Positions 7,294 through 13,687 of a stretch of 16,743 nt of DNA are shown here, in pieces. A program made the position numbers and the translations under genes. Position 1 is the first letter of the stretch, and each line of letters starts with the position of its first letter. The notes beneath the pieces are model-generated. The model was not told the origin of the DNA. It ran no database searches and worked only from the letters and a program-made list of their open reading frames with translations. Source of the stretch: JAHFOW01 sp964370795 (GTDB lineage: Bacteria; Planctomycetota; Brocadiia; Brocadiales; Brocadiaceae). Location of the stretch: contig CAYJME010000056.1 of assembly GCA_964370795.1 (NCBI GenBank), positions 1-16,743 on the forward strand, read 5' to 3'.

Positions 7294-8700
7294 ATGTCCC
7301 CCGAAATTCAGGATACGATTGTTGCAGTTTCCACACCGTCGGGGAGATCCTTCCAGGTAATTATCAAAATTAGCGGACCAGAAGCCATTCCCTGTATTCA
7401 GGATTTTTTCGTCCCTGCCTTTCATGGTAATGTAAGCACTATTCCCACATATACCTCTGTACAGGGCTACTTTTATATAAAGGAAGAACAAACTAATATC
7501 ACTGCATCTTTATATATTATGAAACAACCCTTTTCTTACACAAAAGAGGATGTGATAGAAATCCATACCCTTGGGTCACTACCTGTTATAGAGATGCTCA
7601 TACAGGCCATTTTATCAGATGCGATGAACAAAAAGAGAAATGTCAGGCTTTCACAGCCAGGCGAATTTACCAAACGTGCATTTCTCCATGGACGTATAGA
7701 CCTTACTCAGGCAGAGGCGGTGATGCGGATTATCCATGCGCAAACAGACGCCGAATTAGCAGTGGCTGCTACACAACTCAATGGCGGTGTCTCTCAACAG
7801 ATCAGGCATATCCGGGATGAAGCGGTTGTCCTGTGTTCCTTTATTGAAGCAGCGATTGATTTTTCAGACCAGGAGATTGAATTAATATCTGTGGAAGAGA
7901 TCTTGGGCAGGCTGAAAACGATTGAAAAAAATATCTCGGAATTCCTCTTTCAATCAGAAACATCCAGGATTTCAAGCGAGGGAATCGATACGATTTTCTA
8001 TGGAACACCCAATGTGGGAAAATCAAGTCTTATCAATGCACTCCTCGGGAAAAAGAGGTCGCTTGTCAGTGAAATACCCGGCACAACACGGGACGTAGTT
8101 ACCGACAGTTTACACATCGGCGGCATCCATTTTAAATTAACAGATACTGCCGGCATGGATGATGCACGGGGCGTTGTAATATCAAGGGCTAGGGAAAAGA
8201 CACGGATGGCATTGAAAAATGCGCACGTAGTGCTGCTCGTCTTTGATGGCAGTACCAATATCGGTAGGCAATTCAAAGAATTGGAATTGAGAGATGTGCC
8301 GGGAAGAATAATTGTCGTAATCAATAAATGTGATTTGCAACAAAAGAGTTCCTTTTTCGAATTGCCGGAAATGTTGAAAAAATACCCCCTTGTGCATACC
8401 TCATCTCTAACGGGCGAGGGATTGAAAAGGCTTAAGGAGATGTTGATAGAGAGCGTTCTGGGCGGTCAAATAAATCTGACGAGTAGCCCCGCGCTTTTTA
8501 ATGCCCGCCAAAGAGAGGCATTACAGAAGTCTTTCCTGGCTATTCAACAAGCTCAGCTATCAACACAAAATAACGAAAGTTACGAATTTATCGCATTAGA
8601 CCTGCGTGCCGCAATCAATGCCCTTGGTGAAATTATTGGAGAAGTAACCACAGAAGATATTTTAGGCAAAATATTTTCTGAATTTTGTATTGGAAAATGA
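7294..8700 (+). CDS. mnmE: tRNA uridine-5-carboxymethylaminomethyl GTPase MnmE
   Basis: With MnmG, MnmE modifies uridine 34 of certain tRNAs to cmnm5U or related forms, using a folate one-carbon unit and GTP hydrolysis. Length of 468 aa is normal. The N-terminal folate-binding domain starts DTIVAVSTPSGRS and is somewhat diverged: the usual GGIG-type loop reads SFQV. The helical domain carries PGEFTKRAFLHGRIDLTQAEAV. The inserted G domain has G1 GTPNVGKSS (237-245), GTTRD (263-267), DTAG (284-287) and NKCD (344-347). The C terminus is the diagnostic CIGK with the catalytic cysteine at 465. The start is ATG 7294, with no obvious Shine-Dalgarno, 75 bases after yidC. Identification is firm. Confidence 0.96.
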   Translation: MSPEIQDTIVAVSTPSGRSFQVIIKISGPEAIPCIQDFFVPAFHGNVSTIPTYTSVQGYFYIKEEQTNITASLYIMKQPFSYTKEDVIEIHTLGSLPVIEMLIQAILSDAMNKKRNVRLSQPGEFTKRAFLHGRIDLTQAEAVMRIIHAQTDAELAVAATQLNGGVSQQIRHIRDEAVVLCSFIEAAIDFSDQEIELISVEEILGRLKTIEKNISEFLFQSETSRISSEGIDTIFYGTPNVGKSSLINALLGKKRSLVSEIPGTTRDVVTDSLHIGGIHFKLTDTAGMDDARGVVISRAREKTRMALKNAHVVLLVFDGSTNIGRQFKELELRDVPGRIIVVINKCDLQQKSSFFELPEMLKKYPLVHTSSLTGEGLKRLKEMLIESVLGGQINLTSSPALFNARQREALQKSFLAIQQAQLSTQNNESYEFIALDLRAAINALGEIIGEVTTEDILGKIFSEFCIGK

Positions 8701-8701
8701 A

Positions 8702-9169
8702 ATGACAACGAGACCTTCATGGGATGAATATTTTTTGCGCATTACCCGGGAAGTAGCCCAGCGCTCCACATGTCTGCGGAGACAGGTAGGGGCAGTCCTG
8801 GTAATGGACAAACACATCCTGACAACCGGCTATAACGGAGCGCCGAGCGGACTTCCCCACTGTCTTGAGATTGGCTGCCTGCGTGAGCAATTAAAAGTCC
8901 CGCCCGGCGAGCGGCACGAACTCTGCCGTGGTCTCCACGCCGAAATGAACGCACTGCTTCAGGCGTCGCATTACGGAATAAAGATTGCAGGAGCGACACT
9001 CTATACCACAACCTACCCATGTTCCTTGTGCGCAAAAATGCTCGTAAACACCGGCATCAAGCGCATCGTCACCCTGACCGATTATCCCGATGCGCTTGCC
9101 AAAGAAATTCTCTCCCTGGCAAATGTGAAGGTGGAGATTGTGAAGCTGGAAAGCCTTAAGAGGGAATAA
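8702..9169 (+). CDS. dCMP deaminase / ComEB-type zinc deaminase
   Basis: A cytidine/deoxycytidylate deaminase-fold enzyme that most likely converts dCMP to dUMP, the dTMP precursor. The zinc site is complete: His79 and the proton-shuttling Glu81 in HAEMNALL, and Cys107 and Cys110 in PCSLC. TGYNGAPSGLPHC near residue 40 and the following GC-rich loop are typical of dCMP deaminases of the ComEB group and separate it from tRNA or guanine deaminases. I use ATG 8702 (155 aa), which begins one base after the mnmE stop; a TTG at 8690 overlapping mnmE is possible. It lies just upstream of the ribonucleotide reductase block, so both act in dNTP supply. Substrate specificity is inferred. Confidence 0.9.
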   Translation: MTTRPSWDEYFLRITREVAQRSTCLRRQVGAVLVMDKHILTTGYNGAPSGLPHCLEIGCLREQLKVPPGERHELCRGLHAEMNALLQASHYGIKIAGATLYTTTYPCSLCAKMLVNTGIKRIVTLTDYPDALAKEILSLANVKVEIVKLESLKRE

Positions 9170-9174
9170 TTTTG

Positions 9175-9205
9175 TTGCACAGAAGTTTTCATTTTATCTG
9201 TGCAA
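9175..9205 (+). terminator. Hairpin after the dCMP deaminase gene, possible weak terminator
   Basis: A perfect 9-bp stem (TTGCACAGA at 9175-9183, TCTGTGCAA at 9197-9205) with a 13-base loop, starting six bases after the stop codon and followed by GTTTT. The T-run is short and the stem is only moderately GC-rich, so termination may be partial. Confidence 0.4.
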
Positions 9206-9359
9206 GTTTTGGGGTGACGTTCGTGTGGGGTTATGAATGGTAATAAGATAAAACTACGAATATCGAGCACCGAACAAAATGAGCATTGAAAATACCTGGA
9301 ATAGAAGGCACTCACGTTGGGCTTAATAAAAGGGATTTTCTGGCCTTCAAATATTCTCC
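9206..9359. other. Gene-free stretch with a degenerate short-period pattern
   Basis: No credible gene on either strand. Bases 9256-9306 contain a loose repetition of GAA/GAG-headed units roughly every eight bases (CGAATAT, CGAGCAC, CGAACAA, TGAGCAT, TGAAAAT). This resembles degenerate intergenic repeats seen in some planctomycete and deltaproteobacterial genomes. The pattern is weak. Confidence 0.3.
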
Positions 9360-9388
9360 TTGACATTCTATATCTTGTATGGTAACTT
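9360..9388 (+). promoter_or_regulatory. Probable promoter of the nrdR-nrdD-nrdG unit
   Basis: A perfect -35 TTGACA (9360-9365), 17-base spacer, then a weak -10 TAACTT (9383-9388). The transcript would begin near 9395 and carry a leader of about 165 bases to nrdR. The first NrdR-box-like site fills the spacer and the second sits over the start point, as expected for a repressed promoter. Confidence 0.55.
9365..9380. promoter_or_regulatory. Candidate NrdR box 1
   Basis: ATTCTATATCTTGTAT matches 12 of 16 positions of the NrdR-box consensus acaCwATATaTwGtgt, including the core C-W-A-T-A-T and T-W-G-T. It lies between the -35 and -10 elements. Consensus is from established NrdR regulon work; the match was counted by eye. 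Confidence 0.6.
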
Positions 9389-9395
9389 TCTATCT

Positions 9396-9411
9396 ATGCA
9401 ATATATGACTA
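9396..9411. promoter_or_regulatory. Candidate NrdR box 2
   Basis: The left half, CAATATAT at 9399-9406, matches the eight core positions of the NrdR-box consensus exactly, but the right half is diverged. Its C falls exactly 31 bases after the equivalent C of box 1, leaving 15 bases between the two 16-mers. That is the three-helical-turn spacing known for paired NrdR boxes. Confidence 0.5.
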
Positions 9412-9464
9412 AGCAAGCAGTGGTTTTGTGGAATGGTCAGTTTACTGTCGCGATCTCGATAAAG

Positions 9465-9497
9465 AGCTAGAAAAGGGAAAATTTCCCTTTTCCAGCT
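9465..9497. repeat. Long palindrome in the nrdR leader
   Basis: GAAAAGGGAAA (9470-9480) and TTTCCCTTTTC (9482-9492) are perfect inverted arms around one A. After one mismatch, AGCT/AGCT extends the stem, giving about 15 paired positions over 33 bases. It lies 62 bases upstream of the nrdR ATG, inside the predicted leader. No T-run follows, so a terminator is unlikely; an RNA hairpin or a protein-binding operator are both possible. Confidence 0.6.
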
Positions 9498-9558
9498 TAA
9501 CGTAGCTGCGACTTCCGTGTTCTCGGTGGCAAAACTGTTAACTTCTCGGCAATATTTT

Positions 9559-10071
9559 ATGCAATGTTTGTTTTGTAAGGTAGATAATGATAAGGTCGTA
9601 AACTCCCGCACGTCGGTGGATGGCCTGAGCATCAAGCGTCGTCGTGAGTGTCTGGGTTGTGGACGCCGGTACACCACCTATGAGCGGATCGAAGAAAACC
9701 CGCTGCGTGTAGTAAAAAAGGACGGGAGCCGGGAGGCATTTGACCGCAGAAAGATATTAAATGGTTTCATGAAGGCATGTGAAAAAAGACCCGTCTCTAC
9801 CGATACCTTAGAAAATATTGTGAACGAAATTGAACGGGATATTTATAATAAGTTTGACAGGGAAGTGTCTTCAAATTTTATCGGCTCACTGGTGATGCAA
9901 AAGCTGCGGGTGCTGGATATGGTCGCTTACGTACGGTTTGCGTCGGTGTATCGTGAATTTAAGGATATTTCAGAATTTATTGACGAACTTAAGCCGTTGA
10001 TGTCGGGTGCAAAGGATAATAAGAAAAAGAAAAAGGACGCGGGTGGCAGCCCTCGCAATGTATCTGTTTAA
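9559..10071 (+). CDS. nrdR: Transcriptional repressor NrdR
   Basis: Nucleotide-sensing repressor of ribonucleotide reductase genes. The N-terminal zinc ribbon has Cys3, Cys6, Cys31 and Cys34 (MQCLFC and CLGCGRRYTTYE), and the ATP-cone spans about 48-138 (VVKKDGSREAFDRRKI to ISEFIDELKPL). I chose ATG 9559 because family members begin at this MxCPxC-type motif; the frame is open back to GTG 9517. No good Shine-Dalgarno is visible. The protein has 170 aa, longer than the typical 150 or so, because of a C-terminal lysine-rich tail (KKKKK near residue 155) that I cannot explain. nrdD follows after 22 bases, and NrdR-box-like sites lie upstream, so it probably represses its own operon. Confidence 0.95.
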   Translation: MQCLFCKVDNDKVVNSRTSVDGLSIKRRRECLGCGRRYTTYERIEENPLRVVKKDGSREAFDRRKILNGFMKACEKRPVSTDTLENIVNEIERDIYNKFDREVSSNFIGSLVMQKLRVLDMVAYVRFASVYREFKDISEFIDELKPLMSGAKDNKKKKKDAGGSPRNVSV

Positions 10072-10093
10072 CATTAGACCCAAAGGGGAAGGC

Positions 10094-12541
10094 ATGAACA
10101 CAACTACAACAATACAGTATGTGGTAAAGCGTGATGGAAGGCAGGTGCCTTTCAACGAGAAGAAGATTGCTGAGGCGATTTTCAAGGCAGCGCAGGCGGT
10201 CGGTGGTGATGACCGGTCACTTGCAGAAGAACTGGCTGCCGTTGTTGCCGTGTTTCTTGAGAGGAAATTTAATGAACAAAACCCCGGTATTGAAGACATA
10301 CAGGATACCGTAGAAAAGGTACTCATCGAAACAGGCCATGCCAAGACAGCAAAGGCTTATATCCTCTATCGGGATAAGCGGGCAAGGATCCGTGAATCCC
10401 TCCGTGTGCGAAAGCAAACCAAAAAACGTGCAGACACAACCGATGTTTCCCTTCTGGTAAACACAGAAACGAAAGACGAGACCTTTCCCTGGGACAAAAG
10501 GAAGATCGCCGTAGCATTGACGAAGGAAGCTGATCTTCCGGAAGAGGTCGCGGATGAAGTTGCTAATATTGTTGAACAAAGGGTCTTTGCGTCAGGTATG
10601 AATCGTATTTCTACAGCTCTGATCCGTGAACTGGCCGACAATGAGCTCTTTGAAAGGGGTTATAACAAGAAACTCGAAAAGCAGACAGTTATCGGAATGC
10701 CAAAATTCGATTTGATCGAGTTGATTACCTCAAAAAATAAGGAAAACAGCAACATCGCTTCAAATAATCCGGAGGCAATTAATCTGGCAATCGCTGAAAA
10801 TACCTTGAAGCAGTATGCACTCCAGGAGGTATTTTCCAAGGAAGTTGCAGACGCCCACATGAGCGGCATGGTACACCTCCATGATCTCGGATATCCAACA
10901 AGGGTGTATTGCTCTTCCCATTCCATCGAATATATAAAGAAGTATGGACTCTCACTCCAGAATCTCGACACAGAATCAGCCCCTGCAAAACACGCGCGTA
11001 CCCTGACGGGGCATTTAAATACATTCCTGGCGTCCATGCAGGCATATTATGCCGGCGCGCTGGGAGTAGGGTATATAAACATCATGTATGCCCCCTACCT
11101 TGAGGGAATGAGCTACAAAGAGATGAAACAGGAGGCGCAGCATCTTATCTTCAGTTGCTCGCAGAGCGCTTTTTCCCGCGGCGGCCAGACGTTGTTCCTT
11201 GATTTTAATGTCCATACGGGTATTCCAAGATACTTACGGGATATCCCCGCCATTGGACCGAGTGGAAAATACACAGGAAAGACTTATGGTGAGTATGCGG
11301 AGACGGCCCGACAATTTACCCTTGCCATGCTGGATGTGTGGCGGGAAGGGGATTGTTACGGCCACCCCTTCGCCTTTCCAAAGTGCGATTTCCATATTAA
11401 TGAAGATACACTCAACGATCCGAAACAGTATGAACTCCTGGAGTATGCGTGCCAGATTGCAAGCGAAAATGGCGTTCCTTATTTTATCTTTGACAGGGAT
11501 GAAATTACCCTCTCCGCATGTTGTCGTTTGCGTACGACGATTAGTGATCATTACATGATACAGCATCCTGAGAGTATGCGTTTTTGCGGGTTCCAGAACG
11601 TTACTATCAATCTTCCTCAGGCAGCATACCGTGGCGGCAGGGGAAACTGGGAGGCTCTTTACAGGGAAATTGACAAGGGGATAGAGATTGCCGTACAGGC
11701 ACACCTCCAGAAGAAGGCTTTTGCCAAAACCTTAATGACCAGCCCGGAAATGCCACTCTGGGAGATTGGCAAAAAGGCCAGGGATGGCCGTCCCTATGTA
11801 GACCTTGAGGCATCCACATATATCGTAGGCATTCTGGGATTGAATGAGTGTTTGCAATTTATGACTGGCAGGGAACTTCACGAAGGCGAGGATATGATTA
11901 AGCTGGGATTGCGGGTTATTTCCCACATGTATATGCGGGTTAAGGAGGCGGGAAAGAAGCACAATTTGAAATTCTCCCTTGAGGAATCGCCCGCCGAAAG
12001 CGCAAGCCGCAGGCTGGCAAAGGTTGATGTGAGGAATTATCCGGAGGCTGTAGACATGGTGAAGGGGAATATAGAGAGGGACGAATTCTATTATACCAAT
12101 AGCGTCCACCTGCGTCCCGATGCGCCGGTAGACATGATTACCCGTATCTTCCTCCAGAGTAAGTTCCACACCATGATTGAGTCTGGCGCTATTATCCATG
12201 CCTTTGTTGGTGAGCAGAGACCGCCTGCATCAAGCATTATGAATCTGGTTAAAAAGACCTTTAAGAATACACAGGCAGCGCAGGTTACGATTTCTCCGGA
12301 GTTTACTATTTGTCATGACTGCAAAAAGGTCACCCAGAAACTTACTGAGGTTTGCGGGCACTGTGGTTCAAGAAATGTATATGGTATTTCAAGGATTGTA
12401 GGATACTTTAGCCGTATAAATAACTGGAACAAGTCTAAAATCGGTGAGCTGGCAGACAGGCACAAGGGGAATTACAGCATAGAAGATTTACTGCCCAAAA
12501 AGGCTAAAGAGTACACAGAATCCTGTGAAACAAGGTGCTAA
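10094..12541 (+). CDS. nrdD: Anaerobic (class III) ribonucleoside-triphosphate reductase NrdD
   Basis: Glycyl-radical enzyme that reduces NTPs to dNTPs without oxygen. The start is ATG 10094 (815 aa), preceded by AAAGGGGAAGG; the open frame from 10007 overlaps nrdR and is not needed. A full ATP-cone lies at about 7-100 (YVVKRDGRQVPFNEKKI to YILYRDKRARIRE). A second, partial ATP-cone-like segment follows at about 115-190 (FPWDKRKIAVALTKEADLPE). The catalytic barrel includes SRGGQTLFLDFN, a CysCys pair at 476-477 (probable thiyl-radical site) and GFQNVTINLP. The C-terminal zinc site has Cys740, Cys743, Cys754 and Cys757, followed by the glycyl-radical loop RIVGYFSRINNWN with Gly770. nrdG-type activase is next. 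Which Cys carries the radical is inferred. Confidence 0.96.
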   Translation: MNTTTTIQYVVKRDGRQVPFNEKKIAEAIFKAAQAVGGDDRSLAEELAAVVAVFLERKFNEQNPGIEDIQDTVEKVLIETGHAKTAKAYILYRDKRARIRESLRVRKQTKKRADTTDVSLLVNTETKDETFPWDKRKIAVALTKEADLPEEVADEVANIVEQRVFASGMNRISTALIRELADNELFERGYNKKLEKQTVIGMPKFDLIELITSKNKENSNIASNNPEAINLAIAENTLKQYALQEVFSKEVADAHMSGMVHLHDLGYPTRVYCSSHSIEYIKKYGLSLQNLDTESAPAKHARTLTGHLNTFLASMQAYYAGALGVGYINIMYAPYLEGMSYKEMKQEAQHLIFSCSQSAFSRGGQTLFLDFNVHTGIPRYLRDIPAIGPSGKYTGKTYGEYAETARQFTLAMLDVWREGDCYGHPFAFPKCDFHINEDTLNDPKQYELLEYACQIASENGVPYFIFDRDEITLSACCRLRTTISDHYMIQHPESMRFCGFQNVTINLPQAAYRGGRGNWEALYREIDKGIEIAVQAHLQKKAFAKTLMTSPEMPLWEIGKKARDGRPYVDLEASTYIVGILGLNECLQFMTGRELHEGEDMIKLGLRVISHMYMRVKEAGKKHNLKFSLEESPAESASRRLAKVDVRNYPEAVDMVKGNIERDEFYYTNSVHLRPDAPVDMITRIFLQSKFHTMIESGAIIHAFVGEQRPPASSIMNLVKKTFKNTQAAQVTISPEFTICHDCKKVTQKLTEVCGHCGSRNVYGISRIVGYFSRINNWNKSKIGELADRHKGNYSIEDLLPKKAKEYTESCETRC

Positions 12542-12558
12542 TGTATTCCAAATGATGG

Positions 12559-12587
12559 GGTAGGGACGCAAAACTTGCGTCTCTGCC
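12559..12587. repeat. Palindromic element between nrdD and nrdG
   Basis: Arms 12559-12571 and 12575-12587 pair over 13 positions (two as G-U) around an AAC loop, with core GACGCAA/TTGCGTC. No T-run follows. It looks like a dispersed GTAGGGACGCAA-type palindrome. A second short inverted repeat, AAAAGAC/GTCTTTT, lies at 12593-12607, just ahead of the nrdG ribosome binding site. Confidence 0.55.
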
Positions 12588-12622
12588 TCTATAAAAGACG
12601 GTCTTTTGAGGGAAATTAATAC

Positions 12623-13357
12623 GTGGTTGTACCGATCAAGGGGTTTATAGAAAATAGTCTTATTGAGTGGGAAGGAAAGATCGTTTCTATAATCTTTTTA
12701 CCGACCTGCAATCTCCGTTGTCCTTATTGTCATGCACCCCATCTGGTTCTTGAGCCAAATGACCTGGAATCCATTCCTGTTGACGCTATCATTAATAAAG
12801 TGCGCCAAAATCACGGGTGGGTGGATGGCGTTGTCGTGACTGGCGGCGAACCTACGGCGCATAAGCATCTTGCTGAATTCCTGAAATTGTTAAAAGACAC
12901 AGGGGTGTTGGTGCGTTTGGATACGAATGGCACAAATCCACAGGTACTCGAAGATTTGATCGGGAGATCATTGCTCGATTGTGTAGCGATGGATATTAAG
13001 GCCCCGCTCCGGAAAGAGAAGTATGAACAGGTTGCCGGCGTGCCGTGCAACATGGAGGATATTAAGGAGAGTATCCGTATCATCATGGAAAGCGGTCTTG
13101 AATATGAATTTCGCACAACGATATGTCCAACTCAACTAAACGGGGATGATATTGAAAATATTGCGATGGCGCTTCAGGGCGCAGGACGTTATGTACTCCA
13201 GTCGTTTAGACCAAATCATTGCCTGGACACAAGGATGTTGAAGGTTGAGCCATATCCTGCGGAAACGCTCAGGGAGTATGCGACAAGCGCTGGTAAATAT
13301 GTTGGCTCCTGCTGTGTGCGTGGTGAAAAGGCGATGGTTGCAGAAAGAAATTGGTAA
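12623..13357 (+). CDS. nrdG: Radical SAM activase of anaerobic ribonucleotide reductase
   Basis: Generates the glycyl radical on NrdD using S-adenosylmethionine and a [4Fe-4S] cluster. The cluster motif CNLRCPYC places ligands at Cys29, Cys33 and Cys36. GGEPT at 74-78 and LDTNGTNP near 98 are the SAM-binding strands of the PFL-activase type. Length of 244 aa is longer than E. coli NrdG (about 154 aa) and matches the NrdG2 subgroup. The start is GTG 12623, with GAGGG 11 bases upstream. Located 81 bases after nrdD and separated from it by a palindrome, it is the obvious partner. An unusual point is the otherwise hydrophobic start MVVPIKGFIENSLIEWEGK, typical of this subgroup. Assignment to NrdD rather than another glycyl-radical enzyme rests on position. 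Confidence 0.92.
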   Translation: MVVPIKGFIENSLIEWEGKIVSIIFLPTCNLRCPYCHAPHLVLEPNDLESIPVDAIINKVRQNHGWVDGVVVTGGEPTAHKHLAEFLKLLKDTGVLVRLDTNGTNPQVLEDLIGRSLLDCVAMDIKAPLRKEKYEQVAGVPCNMEDIKESIRIIMESGLEYEFRTTICPTQLNGDDIENIAMALQGAGRYVLQSFRPNHCLDTRMLKVEPYPAETLREYATSAGKYVGSCCVRGEKAMVAERNW

Positions 13358-13408
13358 ATTCTCATTATACCGTTTGACCCAAACAATAAAGAGAGGGGGT
13401 GATTGTGT

Positions 13409-13492
13409 ATGGCAGGAAAGTGCGGTAGCTCTGGCAAGGCAAAACAACCGGAAAAGAAAGAAGTGAAGAAAGAAGTAAAGAAAAAGAAGTAA
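13409..13492 (+). CDS. 27-aa lysine-rich mini-protein
   Basis: A short frame, ATG 13409 to TAA 13490-13492, encoding MAGKCGSSGKAKQPEKKE and then alternating KKEV-type lysine-rich sequence to the end. It is preceded by GAGGGGGTGAT, one of the best anti-Shine-Dalgarno matches in the window, five bases before the ATG. There is a single cysteine at residue 5 in a GKCGSSGK context, then a strongly basic tail of about a dozen lysines. It lies 51 bases after nrdG, upstream of the operon terminator, so it is probably cotranscribed with the nrd genes. I do not recognise the family; no function is claimed. Reality is supported by the ribosome binding site and position, not by homology. Confidence 0.6.
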   Translation: MAGKCGSSGKAKQPEKKEVKKEVKKKK

Positions 13493-13606
13493 AGAAATAT
13501 ATTATAAAATAATACTCAGAAAATTTTGTATGTATACACATGGTAATAGTTGAAAAGGATGGCATATTTTTAAGTATGCTTCTCTATGTATATTTTATGG
13601 TCATAC

Positions 13607-13615
13607 TGGTATAAT
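13607..13615 (+). promoter_or_regulatory. Extended -10 promoter element just before the terminator hairpin
   Basis: TGGTATAAT is a perfect extended -10 (TG-N-TATAAT). No good -35 is seen 17 bases upstream (TGTATA). Transcription would start near 13622, at the foot of the following hairpin. It may serve the exported-protein gene at 13688, for which no other promoter is visible. Confidence 0.4.
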
Positions 13616-13620
13616 TGATT

Positions 13621-13650
13621 AAGGGCGCTTCATACGAAGCGCCCTTTTTT
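13621..13650 (+). terminator. Rho-independent terminator of the nrd unit
   Basis: A perfect 11-bp stem, AAGGGCGCTTC (13621-13631) with GAAGCGCCCTT (13636-13646), an ATAC loop and a T-run to 13650. It is the clearest intrinsic terminator in the window and closes nrdR-nrdD-nrdG and the mini-protein. The A-rich left flank could also make it work in the reverse direction. Confidence 0.9.
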
Positions 13651-13687
13651 AATTTTAAAATTTTGAATTCTCCAGGAGGAATGTGTC

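Noticed and set aside
9082..9366. 94-aa minus-strand frame in the gap before nrdR
   Set aside because: Overlaps the deaminase gene and the nrd promoter, has no ribosome binding site, and its composition looks like translated intergenic repeat.
9170..9558. Possible cobalamin or other riboswitch upstream of the RNR genes
   Set aside because: No B12-box or other aptamer core is visible; the only structures are simple palindromes.
9548..9563. Third NrdR-box-like sequence (CAATATTTTAT) at the nrdR start codon
   Set aside because: Nine of eleven core matches, but AT-rich, about 150 bases from the other boxes with no helical pairing.
11199..11558. 119-aa plus-strand frame inside nrdD
   Set aside because: Out-of-frame shadow of a strongly conserved gene.
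13441..13500. Short repeat of GAAGTAAAGAAA-type units as a CRISPR-like or tandem repeat
   Set aside because: It is the lysine-rich coding sequence of the mini-protein, with no spacers.
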